DNA of 64,000 nt from assembly GCF_009760925.1 (NCBI RefSeq), contig NZ_VRLV01000020.1:169368-233367 (forward strand). Reading direction: 5' to 3'. A program made the position numbers and the translations under genes. The notes below the pieces were generated by a model. That model was not told the origin of the DNA. It worked only from the letters and a program-made list of their open reading frames with translations, and made no database searches. How positions within the stretch are numbered: the first letter of the stretch is position 1; each line of letters starts with the position of its first letter. The stretch comes from Nonomuraea typhae (lineage in GTDB: Bacteria; Actinomycetota; Actinomycetes; Streptosporangiales; Streptosporangiaceae). Shown here one piece after another: positions 35,974 to 44,089 of the stretch.

Positions 35974-36921
35974 TCAGGAAGCAGGTTCCATCCGGCTCGG
36001 GAGGATGTCCAGCCGCCGCAGGATGACCCCCTCGCGCAGCGCCCACGGGCACATCTCCAGCCGCTCCACCTCGAACAGGTCCATGGTCGCATCGGCCACG
36101 ATCGCCCCCGCCGCCAGTTGCGCCGCCCGTCCCGGCGAGACCCCGGGAAGCTGGGCCCGCGCCGCGGCGTCCATCGTGGTCAGCTTGACCGCCCAGTCGG
36201 CCAGCGCCTCGCGGGTCAGCGAGCGGGAGACGTAGGGGCCCTCGCTGGAGGGCGCGCTCCCGGCGATCCTGGCCAGCTGCCGGAACGTCTTGGAGGTGGC
36301 CACGGCCCGGTTCGGCTGGCCGTACCTGACGAGGTCGCCGACCTTGCGGGCGATCTCGGCGCGCACGTGCTTGCGCAGCTTGCGCACCTCCCCCGGCGGC
36401 GGCGGGTCGGCGGTGAACCAGTCACGGGTCAGCCGCCCGGCGCCCAGCGGCAGCGAGACGGCCGCGTCGGGCTCCTCGTCCACCCCGGCGGCCAGTTCCA
36501 GGGAGCCGCCGCCGATGTCGAGCGCCAGCAACCGGCCCGCCGACCAGCCGAACCACCGGCGCACCGCCAGGAACGTCAGCCTGGCCTCGTCCTGCCCGGT
36601 CAGCATCTGGATGTTGAGGCCGCACCGCTCGTCGATCTCGGCCAGCACCTCCTCGCCGTTGGCGGCGTCGCGGACCGCGGAGGTGGCGAAGGCCAGGAAG
36701 TCCTCCACGCCCTTGTCCTCGGCGATCTGCAGCGCCTCCTCGACGAAGGCGCCGAGGCGCTCGATGCCGCGGGCCGAGAGCATGTCGCCCTTCTCGAGGT
36801 GCTCCGCCAGCCGCAGCTCCTCCTTGTGGGAGTAGGCGGGGATGGGCCTGGCGCCACGGTGAGCGTCCACGACGAGGAGATGGACGGTATTGGAGCCAAT
36901 GTCCAGAACGCCGAGTCGCAT
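35974..36921 (-). CDS. Ppx/GppA family phosphatase (exopolyphosphatase or pppGpp phosphohydrolase)
   Basis: A 315-residue ASKHA-fold enzyme. Phosphate-1 motif is VLDIGSNTVHLLVVD (4-18) and phosphate-2 motif is LLALDIGGGSLELAAG (about 138-153), with the catalytic Glu region in QDEARLTFLAVRR. The length fits the short, two-domain actinobacterial Ppx proteins (Ppx1/Ppx2) that lack the HD domain. It would hydrolyse polyphosphate ends or pppGpp; sequence alone does not decide. It is divergent from the FGE gene. Confidence 0.9.
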   Translation of the reverse strand: MRLGVLDIGSNTVHLLVVDAHRGARPIPAYSHKEELRLAEHLEKGDMLSARGIERLGAFVEEALQIAEDKGVEDFLAFATSAVRDAANGEEVLAEIDERCGLNIQMLTGQDEARLTFLAVRRWFGWSAGRLLALDIGGGSLELAAGVDEEPDAAVSLPLGAGRLTRDWFTADPPPPGEVRKLRKHVRAEIARKVGDLVRYGQPNRAVATSKTFRQLARIAGSAPSSEGPYVSRSLTREALADWAVKLTTMDAAARAQLPGVSPGRAAQLAAGAIVADATMDLFEVERLEMCPWALREGVILRRLDILPSRMEPAS

Positions 36922-37017
36922 GGCTGGAACGCTACCGGTCCACGGGCCCTCCCGCGAAGTCGTGATCCCAAGGTACGGCTGGCGATACCCTGCCAGTGTG
37001 TTCTGAAAGGCGAAGGG

Positions 37018-37926
37018 GTGAGTGTGGAGGCGTGCTGCGGGCCCGGCAGGGACGCGGGGGCGGTGCCGTACCGGATCGAGGTGACGCCGCGGCGGGAGGC
37101 GCCCCGCGGGATGGTGCGCGTTCCGGGCGGGACGTTCCTCATGGGCGGCGACGACCCCGGCGGGCGGCCCGAGGACGGCGAGGGACCGGTGCGCGAGGTG
37201 CGGCTGGACCCCTTCCTCATCGACCCGGTGTGCGTGACCAACGCGCAGTTCGCCACGTTCGTGAAGGAGACCGGGTACGTCACCGAGGCCGAGGCGATCG
37301 GCTGGTCGTTCGTGTTCCGGCAGTTCGCCACGGGCGGGATCATGGACGCCTCGGTGCCGCAGGCGCCCTGGTGGGCCGGGGTCGAGGGGGCCTGCTGGCG
37401 GGCGCCGGAGGGTCCGGGCTCGACGGCCGGCGACCGGCAGAACCACCCGGTCGTGCACGTGTCGTGGAACGACGCCCACGCCTACGCCGGCTGGGCGGGC
37501 AAGCGGCTGCCGACCGAGGCCGAGTGGGAGATGGCCGCGCGCGGCGGGCTGGAGCGGGCCACGTACCCGTGGGGGGACGAGCTCGCGCCCAAGGGACGGC
37601 AGCGGTGCAACATCTGGCAGGGCGCCTTCCCGTCCGCGCCCAGCAAGGGGACCATGCCGGTGAAGTCGTTCCAGCCCAACGGCTACGGCCTCTACAACGT
37701 CTCCGGCAACGTCTGGGAGTGGACGAACGACTGGTGGGGCACCTCGTGGGCGCAGACCGCGGACAACCCCCGGGGCCCGGCCGACGGCACCGCCAAGGTG
37801 ATTCGCGGGGGTTCGTACATGTGCCACGATTCCTACTGCAACCGCTACCGGGTCGCCGCCCGGACCTCGAACACGCCCGACTCCTCAACTGGGCACACAG
37901 GTTTCCGCTGTGCGGCCATACTCTGA
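37018..37926 (+). CDS. Formylglycine-generating enzyme (FGE)
   Basis: A 302-residue SUMF1-fold oxidase that converts a Cys in CxPxR of sulfatases to formylglycine. The domain runs from MVRVPGGTFLMGG to TGHTGFRCA. The active-site pair is intact: GGSYMCHDSYCNRYR gives Cys269 and Cys274 (C-x4-C), which bind copper in characterised FGEs and separate true FGEs from EgtB/PvdO relatives. RLPTEAEWEMAARGG and NVWEWTNDWW are the other hallmark motifs. No sulfatase is in the window. The GTG at 37018 follows AAAGG; a second GTG lies two codons on. The MurG paralogue starts 4 bases downstream. Confidence 0.9.
   Translation: MSVEACCGPGRDAGAVPYRIEVTPRREAPRGMVRVPGGTFLMGGDDPGGRPEDGEGPVREVRLDPFLIDPVCVTNAQFATFVKETGYVTEAEAIGWSFVFRQFATGGIMDASVPQAPWWAGVEGACWRAPEGPGSTAGDRQNHPVVHVSWNDAHAYAGWAGKRLPTEAEWEMAARGGLERATYPWGDELAPKGRQRCNIWQGAFPSAPSKGTMPVKSFQPNGYGLYNVSGNVWEWTNDWWGTSWAQTADNPRGPADGTAKVIRGGSYMCHDSYCNRYRVAARTSNTPDSSTGHTGFRCAAIL
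37919..37924 (+). promoter_or_regulatory. Possible leaderless -10 element of the MurG-like gene
   Basis: TACTCT overlaps the FGE stop region and is followed by six bases and the ATG at 37931, with no ribosome binding site. The gene may also be read through from FGE. Confidence 0.35.
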
Positions 37927-37930
37927 TCGC

Positions 37931-39058
37931 ATGGCACGAACCCTGCGACTCCTGATCACCGGCGGCGGTACCGGCGGTCACACCTACCCGGCCCTCACCA
38001 CCCTGGCCGCGGTGCAACGGCGGCGGCTGCCGCACGACGTGCTCTGGGTGGGCACCGCCAACGGCCTGGAGGCCAGGATCACCGCCGAGCACGGCATCCC
38101 GTTCAAGGCGATCACGACCGGCAAGCTGCGCCGCCGCCCCAACCTGCGGGAACTCGGCACCAACATCGCCGACGTCTTCCGCATCCCGGTCGGCGTCGCC
38201 CAGGCGATCGGGCACGCCGCCCGCTACCTGCCGGACGTGGTGCTGTCGACCGGCGGCTACGTCGCGGTGCCGATCGGCGTGGCGGCCAAGCTGATCCGCC
38301 GCCCGCTGGTGATGCACGAGCAGACCACCGTGGTCGGCCTGGCCAACCGGATCCTGTCGCGGCTGGCCACCCGCATCGCGCTGTCCCACGAGTCGTCGCT
38401 GGACTACCTGCCCGCCGCCGCCCGTGCCAAGGCCGTGGTGACCGGCAACCCGGTCCGGCCCGAGCTGCTGCGCGGCGACCGGGCCGCCGCCTACGACCAC
38501 TTCGGGCTCACCTTCGAGGTGCCGCTCATCTACGTGACCGGCGGCGCGCAGGGCAGCAAGCAGATCAACACGCTCATCGCCGAGAGCCTGCCGGTGCTGC
38601 TGCGGCACGCGCAGATCGTGCACCAGTGCGGGCCGGCGTGGATCGAGCAGATGCGGGCCGTGCCGCTGCCGCCCGAGCTGGCCGGCCGCTACCACCCCGT
38701 CCCCTACGTGGGGGCCGAGCTGCCCGACCTGTTCGCCGCCGCGGACGTGGTGGTGGCGCGCAGCGGGGCGGGCACGGTCTCGGAGCTGACCGCGGTGGGC
38801 AAGCCGGCGGTGCTGATCCCGCTGATCCCGACCGGCGGCGACGAGCAGCGCAAGAACGCCTCCTACCTGGCCTCCTCGGGCGCCGCCCGCGCGCTGCTGG
38901 AGCCGCGGCCGACCAGTCAGATGCTGCTGGCGGAGCTGATGCCGATCCTGGCCGACCCGGCGCTGCGCGCGGCGATGGCGGAGTCGGCGCGCAAGCTCGG
39001 CCGCCTCGACGCCGCCGACGCCCTGGCCGACGTCCTGCTGGAGGCCGCCGCGCACTAG
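37931..39058 (+). CDS. MurG-like UDP-GlcNAc glycosyltransferase
   Basis: A 375-residue GT-B enzyme of family GT28. It has the lipid-I-binding G loop ITGGGTGGHTYPAL (9-22), the second G loop STGGYVAVPIGVAAKL, HEQTTVVGLANRIL, TGGAQGSKQIN and the UDP-GlcNAc pocket SGAGTVSELTAVGKPAVLIP. All motifs of the lipid II synthase MurG are present. However it sits outside any dcw/mur cluster, so it is more likely a second copy or a specialised glycosyltransferase than the housekeeping enzyme. The stop shares CTAG with the convergent membrane protein. Confidence 0.87.
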   Translation: MARTLRLLITGGGTGGHTYPALTTLAAVQRRRLPHDVLWVGTANGLEARITAEHGIPFKAITTGKLRRRPNLRELGTNIADVFRIPVGVAQAIGHAARYLPDVVLSTGGYVAVPIGVAAKLIRRPLVMHEQTTVVGLANRILSRLATRIALSHESSLDYLPAAARAKAVVTGNPVRPELLRGDRAAAYDHFGLTFEVPLIYVTGGAQGSKQINTLIAESLPVLLRHAQIVHQCGPAWIEQMRAVPLPPELAGRYHPVPYVGAELPDLFAAADVVVARSGAGTVSELTAVGKPAVLIPLIPTGGDEQRKNASYLASSGAARALLEPRPTSQMLLAELMPILADPALRAAMAESARKLGRLDAADALADVLLEAAAH

Positions 39059-40023
39059 GCGCGGTCGTCGCGATCCGGGTCGCGGGCGGGCAGGGCCTCG
39101 GGCAGCATCGCAGCGGGGTCGGCGGGTGCGGGGTCGAGGTGGCGGAACGCCTCGTGGGCGCAGCGCACGCTCTGCCTGAGCGCCTGCTCCAACCGGCCCG
39201 CGTCGCCGGCCAGCCGTTCCAGCTCCGGTACGGCCAGCGCGTCCGCCCCCGACTCGGCCACCAGTTCCTCGTACTGGGGCAGCCGCTCCCGCAGCTCCTC
39301 GATCTGGGCGTGGGCGTGGTAGGCCCGCTCGGCCTCGGCCACGTGGACCGCGTATCGTTCCAGCGCCTCGACCCGGGCCACGACGGCTTCCTCGCTGCTG
39401 TCCAGCGCCCGGGCCAGCGGCGCCGCCGCGGCGGCCACCTCGGGCGTGATCCCGCCGGAGACGGTCTTGCGGTGCTGGGCGCGCAGCGCCGAGAGCTTGG
39501 CCAGGAGCCTGGCGATCTCCCATTCCTCGGCCGGGAGCATGACCGTGTTGCGCACGTCGTCCAGCAGCCCTTCGGCGTGGACCTCGGAGCCGAGCACCGA
39601 GCGCACGGCCTGCCCGGCGCGGGCCAGCAGGCGCTGGGCGGACTCGTCGAGCTCGGCGACGAGCACGTAGCGCCCTTCGTACCACCGGGCCTGCTCGTAG
39701 ACCTCGCGGTCGGCGGCGACCTCGGCGTCCTCGATGGGGTCGAGGTCGCGCTTGATCAGCACGGCCATGAACATGACGATCGCGCCGACCGCGACCAGCA
39801 GGGTGAACCCGTTGAACCCGGACCGGGACACGGAGACCATCAGCAGCAGGGTGAAGACGGACGCCAGGCCGACCTGGAGCTTCTGCACATGGTCCTTGCC
39901 GGGCAGGCTCGGTTGCGGCGGCGGCACCCAGCCGCGGCGGACCCTGGCCAGAAGCGTTCCGTTCTCCCGTAAGAGCTGGGCGTCGGCCTCCGGCACCTGG
40001 GGGTCTACGATGACGTGTGCCAC
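39055..40023 (-). CDS. Membrane-anchored coiled-coil protein, paralogue 3 of 3
   Basis: A 322-residue protein of unknown function, last of three tandem paralogues. It starts VAHVIVDPQVPEADAQLL, has two adjacent membrane helices at about 48-65 and 70-88 (VGLASVFTLLLMVSVS, FTLLVAVGAIVMFMAVLI), then a cytoplasmic helical region. The shared core includes GLLDDVRNTVMLPAEEWEIA and YEELVAESGADALAVPELE. Its acidic/basic C-terminal tail (ARDPDRDDRA) is unique among the three. The GTG at 40023 is 4 bases from the preceding stop. Confidence 0.75.
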   Translation of the reverse strand: MAHVIVDPQVPEADAQLLRENGTLLARVRRGWVPPPQPSLPGKDHVQKLQVGLASVFTLLLMVSVSRSGFNGFTLLVAVGAIVMFMAVLIKRDLDPIEDAEVAADREVYEQARWYEGRYVLVAELDESAQRLLARAGQAVRSVLGSEVHAEGLLDDVRNTVMLPAEEWEIARLLAKLSALRAQHRKTVSGGITPEVAAAAAPLARALDSSEEAVVARVEALERYAVHVAEAERAYHAHAQIEELRERLPQYEELVAESGADALAVPELERLAGDAGRLEQALRQSVRCAHEAFRHLDPAPADPAAMLPEALPARDPDRDDRA

Positions 40024-40027
40024 CGGA

Positions 40028-40936
40028 TCATCTTTCCAGATGCCGGAATGCCTCGTGGGCGGAGCTGACGCTGTCGCGCAGGGCCTGTTCCAGCCGGTCG
40101 GCGTCCTCGGCCAGCCGGGTCAGCTCGGGCACCGTCTGGCCGTCGGCCCCCGATTCGGCCAGCAGTTCCTCGTAGCGGGGCAGCTTGGCGGTGAGCCGTT
40201 CGATCTGGCTGCGGGCCCGGTAGGCGCGCTCGGCGTCGCGCACGTGCCCGGCATAGCGTTCCAGCGCCTCCACCCGTTCGAGAACCGCCCGCTCGCTGCT
40301 GTCGAGGGCCTTGGCCAGCGGCTCGGCCACCGCGAGCACCTCGGGGGTGACGCCTTCCGCCATGACCTCCCGGTGCTCGGAGCGCAGCCCGGACAGCTTG
40401 GCCAGCAGCCGGGCGATCTCCCACTCCTGCGCGGGCAGCATGATCGCGTTCTTGGCGTCGTCCAGCATCCCCTCGGCGTTGACGCGGGACTCGGTGACGG
40501 TGTCGATGGCGGCCTGGGCGCGGCCCATGAGGGCCCTGGCCCCTTCGTCGAGGTCCTCGCGCAGCACGAACCGGCCCTCGTACCGGCGGGCGCACTCGTA
40601 GACGTCGAGTTCGGCGTCGAGCTGCTTCTCCACCTCGGCGTCGGGATTGGGTTTGAGTAAAGAGGCCATGATGAGGAACGACACGCCGGTCATGATGAAG
40701 GCGAAGGTCGTGTAGTTGGCGGCGCGGAAGAACGCCAGCGCCGCCACGGTGGCCGACGACGCCATCGCGATCAAGATGATCTTGTAGGTGATCCGGGCCG
40801 CGGCGCTCCGGCGCCGGTGCGCGGGCTCCCAGCCGCCGCGCATGCGCACGAGGACCTTGCGGTGCTGTCGTAACAGCTCCGCGGCCTGGTCGGGAACGGT
40901 CGGATCAACAACCACTTTCGCCTGACGCCCGGGCAC
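40028..40936 (-). CDS. Membrane-anchored coiled-coil protein, paralogue 2 of 3
   Basis: About 302 residues, same architecture as its neighbours: N-terminal KVVVDPTVPDQAAELL, two membrane helices (IILIAMASSATVAALAFF and FAFIMTGVSFLIMASLL), then a long helical region with GMLDDAKNAIMLPAQEWEI, ERVEALERYAGHVRDAERAY and YEELLAESGADGQTVPELT. The start is uncertain: TTG at 40966, GTG at 40936 behind AGGA, or GTG at 40915, which aligns best with the paralogues. It lies 4 bases before paralogue 3. Confidence 0.75.
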   Translation of the reverse strand: MPGRQAKVVVDPTVPDQAAELLRQHRKVLVRMRGGWEPAHRRRSAAARITYKIILIAMASSATVAALAFFRAANYTTFAFIMTGVSFLIMASLLKPNPDAEVEKQLDAELDVYECARRYEGRFVLREDLDEGARALMGRAQAAIDTVTESRVNAEGMLDDAKNAIMLPAQEWEIARLLAKLSGLRSEHREVMAEGVTPEVLAVAEPLAKALDSSERAVLERVEALERYAGHVRDAERAYRARSQIERLTAKLPRYEELLAESGADGQTVPELTRLAEDADRLEQALRDSVSSAHEAFRHLER

Positions 40937-40969
40937 CCTTTGGATCCTATGTAACGATCTGTCCAAGTG

Positions 40970-41860
40970 TCAGCTTTCGAGGTACCGAAACGCCTCGTGC
41001 GCTGACGACACACTGCGCCGCAGCGCCCGCTCGAGGTACTCGGCGTCCTCGGCAAGCCGTTCGATCTCCGGTACGGCCAGCCCGTCGGCACCGGACTCGG
41101 CCAGCAGTTCCTCGTAGCGCGGCAGCCTGGCCCGCAGCTCCGCGATCTGCCCGCGGGCGTGGTAGGCGCGCTCGGCCTCGGCCACGTGCGCCGCATACTT
41201 CTCCAGCGCCTCGACCCGGGTCAGCACGGCCGCCTCGCTGCCGGCCAGGGCACGGTCCAGCGGCTCGACGGCGGCGGCCACCTCGGGCGCGACGCCGCCG
41301 GCCAGCAGCGCGCGGTGCTCGGTGCGCAGCGCCGACAGCTTGGCGAGCAGGCGGCCGATCTCCCACTCCTGCGCCGGTAACATGATCGCGTTCTTCGCGT
41401 CGTCGAGGAGTCCTTCGGCGTTGACGTGGGAGCGCAGCACGGTGCCGATCGCCTCCTGGGCCCGGCCGAGCACGTCCCTGGCCTCGTCGTCGAAATCCTC
41501 GGGCAGCAGGAAACGGCCGTCGTTCCAGCGGGCCTGCTCGAAGACCAGGCGGTCGTGCACCCGCCCGGAGGTGGCCGGCAGCTCGCTGATCCCGGCCATC
41601 TTGACCAGCACGAGCACGACGAAGGCGCCGAGCACCACGAAGCCGACGGGCGCGATGTGGGAGGCCAGCAGCACGCCGACCAGCGAGACCATCGGCAGGG
41701 TGGCGACCAGGAGAAGGACGCTCGACGGGCTGCGGCGCTGCGGCTCCGCCTCCACGGGCGGCGGCCGCCAGCCTAAGCGGAATCTGGACAGCAGTTGCGG
41801 ATTGGCACGAAGCAGACCTGCGCTCTCGGGTGAGACCGCTGGATCGACGACCACGCTCAC
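40970..41860 (-). CDS. Membrane-anchored coiled-coil protein, paralogue 1 of 3
   Basis: About 296 residues: VSVVVDPAVSPESAGLL, two membrane helices (SSVLLLVATLPMVSLVGVLLA and VGFVVLGAFVVLVLVKM), then the shared helical core with GLLDDAKNAIMLPAQEWEIG, TRVEALEKYAAHVAEAERAY and YEELLAESGADGLAVPEIE, ending SVSSAHEAFRYLES. GTG at 41860 is chosen because it aligns with the start of paralogue 3. It is the first gene of the trio and lies 47 bases after the membrane glycosyltransferase gene, so all four may be one operon. Confidence 0.75.
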   Translation of the reverse strand: MSVVVDPAVSPESAGLLRANPQLLSRFRLGWRPPPVEAEPQRRSPSSVLLLVATLPMVSLVGVLLASHIAPVGFVVLGAFVVLVLVKMAGISELPATSGRVHDRLVFEQARWNDGRFLLPEDFDDEARDVLGRAQEAIGTVLRSHVNAEGLLDDAKNAIMLPAQEWEIGRLLAKLSALRTEHRALLAGGVAPEVAAAVEPLDRALAGSEAAVLTRVEALEKYAAHVAEAERAYHARGQIAELRARLPRYEELLAESGADGLAVPEIERLAEDAEYLERALRRSVSSAHEAFRYLES

Positions 41861-41907
41861 AGGCTGTCCCGGCAACTGGCGCCCCCAAATACCGCTTTTG
41901 CCGGATA

Positions 41908-43302
41908 CTACGGCGATTTCGCGCCGCGTGGCAGGGCCGGCCGGAGGCCGTGCAGCGCCAGCGCCGCCGCGACGCAGGCCAGAGGGATGGCCGGCAGCAC
42001 ATATCGGTGGTCGAAGTCGAGGGCGGCGACCGGGGCGACGAGCAGGAAGACCGCCGCCGCCCACGGCAGCAGCGCGGCCCGGCCGCCGCGGGCCAGGCCC
42101 GCCGCGCCGGCCAGCAGCAGCAGCGCGAACAGAGGGCCGCCGTGCAGGAGCCACGGCCAGCGGTAGCGGGCGAGGAGGCCGGCGAACGGCTCCACCGTGC
42201 TCTGGCCGCGGATGTCCGGGTCGTAGGCGGCGCGGACCCGGCCGATCAGCGGGTTCTCCTCCGGCAGCCGCCACCGGCCGATCGGGAAGGCGCCGTCGGG
42301 GACCGCGACCCGCTTCGGGTGGGCGATCGGCGTCCAGGCGAAGGCCAGCGAGGTGTCCCCGGCGACCTCGCGCAGGTAGTCCAGGGGCTGGGCGGTGATG
42401 GCGGCGACGGCGAAGCGGCGGGCGGCGTCGTTGCGGGCGAAGCGGTCGCCGAGCAGGTTGAGGGAGGCCCGGGGGTCCCAGACGTACTCGGAGGCGGCGT
42501 CCAGGCGCAGGTCGTTCGGGCAGAGCGGAGCCAGGTCCGCGGGCGGGCGGATTCTGGCGCAGTCGGCGAAGGTCATCGTCCTGGCCCACAGGGCCACGCC
42601 GTCGGAGCCGCTGAGCGCGAACCGCCCGTGGTGCTGGGCGTACCACCCCGCATACGACGCCAGGGGCAGCAGGCCGGTCACGGCCATGGCCGCCGCCGTC
42701 CGCCACGGCGTCCGCCGTACCAGGAGATAGAGCAGCGCCAGGCCGATCAGCGGGACCGCGGCGGTGCGGGTCAGCCCGGCCAGGGCGAGCAGCAGCCCGG
42801 CCACGGCGGCGGCGCGGGCGGAGACCCGCTCGTGCCACAGCAGCACGCTCATCGCGGCGACCAGGAGGAAGATCACCTGGAGGTCGGACAGGATGGCGTG
42901 CTCCAGGCGCAGGAAGCCGGTGTCGAACAGCACGGGCACCGCGGCCAGGGTCGCCGCCCAGGCGGGCAGGCCGCGGCGGCGCAGCAGCAGGTAGATCATC
43001 ACCGCGACGCCCAGCCCCATGACGTGCTGCAGCCCCGCGATCAGCTCCACGCTGCGGAAGGGGCGCAGGAGCCACAGGAACCACGAGTACCCGGCCGGGT
43101 GGAAGGCGCCGGAGGGCCGCATGTGCACGGCGGTGTCCAGGTAGGTGAAGGAGTCGTACCAATACAGCTGGGCGGTGTCGTAGGCCAGCATGACCAGCAC
43201 GCGCAGGGCCGCCCCGAGGGCGAGGACTGTCAGGAACAGCCGGTGGCCCCGCGACGCGGCGGGCGCGGCCTGGACGGGTGCGGCGATCAGGGTGGTGGTC
43301 AC
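41908..43302 (-). CDS. Polytopic membrane glycosyltransferase (GT-C fold)
   Basis: About 464 residues with ten or more membrane helices. The first extracellular loop has YDTAQLYWYDSFTYLDTAVHM with the acidic residues expected for GT-C enzymes, followed by HPAGYSWFLWLL and, two helices later, RLEHAILSDLQVIFLLVA. Such proteins use polyprenyl-phosphate sugars for wall or lipid glycosylation. The start is uncertain: GTG at 43302 (used), GTG at 43317 or TTG at 43374. It is divergent from the response regulator, which may control it. Confidence 0.8.
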   Translation of the reverse strand: MTTTLIAAPVQAAPAASRGHRLFLTVLALGAALRVLVMLAYDTAQLYWYDSFTYLDTAVHMRPSGAFHPAGYSWFLWLLRPFRSVELIAGLQHVMGLGVAVMIYLLLRRRGLPAWAATLAAVPVLFDTGFLRLEHAILSDLQVIFLLVAAMSVLLWHERVSARAAAVAGLLLALAGLTRTAAVPLIGLALLYLLVRRTPWRTAAAMAVTGLLPLASYAGWYAQHHGRFALSGSDGVALWARTMTFADCARIRPPADLAPLCPNDLRLDAASEYVWDPRASLNLLGDRFARNDAARRFAVAAITAQPLDYLREVAGDTSLAFAWTPIAHPKRVAVPDGAFPIGRWRLPEENPLIGRVRAAYDPDIRGQSTVEPFAGLLARYRWPWLLHGGPLFALLLLAGAAGLARGGRAALLPWAAAVFLLVAPVAALDFDHRYVLPAIPLACVAAALALHGLRPALPRGAKSP

Positions 43303-43432
43303 GGGCGGGCAGCCCACCGCACCCGGCCTAACCCCTGCGTCACGCGATCCGGTTACGCGGAGGTTATGTGACAATCTCCAGACTTAGCGGCATTTGATTT
43401 GCTGGGGACTACCGGGGACACGTGGGGGCAAC

Positions 43433-44089
43433 GTGCGGGTGCTGATTGCCGAGGACGAGCGCATGCTCGCCGACTCGATCGCCGAAGGGCTGCGGGCCGA
43501 GGCGCTGGCCGTGGACGTCGCCTACGACGGCGAGGCGGCGCTCGAACGCCTCTCGGTCAACGCCTACGACGTGCTCGTGCTCGATCGCGACCTGCCCGGC
43601 GTGCACGGCGACAAGGTGTGCGAGCAGGTCGTGGCCGACGGGGGGCTCGTGCGCATCCTCATGCTCACCGCCTCGGGCGACGTCCGGTCACGGGTGGCGG
43701 GGTTGTCGCTGGGGGCCGACGACTACCTGCCCAAGCCGTTCGCCTTCGAGGAGCTCCTGGCCCGGGTCCACGCGCTCGGCCGCCGCTCGCGGCCCGCCGA
43801 CCCGCCCATGATGGAACGTGCCGGGATCCGCCTCGACTGGGCGCACCGGCAGGTCTTCCGCGAGGGGCGGTACGTACCGCTGGCCCGCAAGGAGTTCGGC
43901 GTGCTGGCCGAGCTGCTGCGGGCGCGCGGGGCCGTCGTCTCGGCCGAGGACCTGCTGGAGAAGGTGTGGGACGAGCACATCGACCCGTTCACCAACACCG
44001 TGCGGACCACGATGATGAAGCTGCGCAAGAAGCTCGGCGACCCGAACGTCATCGAGACCGTGCCGGGGGCGGGGTACCGCATTCCATGA
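43433..44089 (+). CDS. Response regulator, OmpR/PhoB family
   Basis: A 218-residue two-component regulator. The receiver domain has the acidic pair in IAEDERM, the phospho-acceptor Asp51 (VLVLDRDLPG), the Thr in LMLTASG and Lys in YLPKPFAFEEL. The C-terminal winged helix is RLDWAHRQVFREGRYVPLARKEFGVLAELL... ending FTNTVRTTMMKLRKKLGDPNVIETVPGAGYRIP. The GTG at 43433 is preceded by GGGGG. Its stop overlaps the kinase ATG (ATGA), so regulator and sensor are coupled. Confidence 0.93.
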   Translation: MRVLIAEDERMLADSIAEGLRAEALAVDVAYDGEAALERLSVNAYDVLVLDRDLPGVHGDKVCEQVVADGGLVRILMLTASGDVRSRVAGLSLGADDYLPKPFAFEELLARVHALGRRSRPADPPMMERAGIRLDWAHRQVFREGRYVPLARKEFGVLAELLRARGAVVSAEDLLEKVWDEHIDPFTNTVRTTMMKLRKKLGDPNVIETVPGAGYRIP

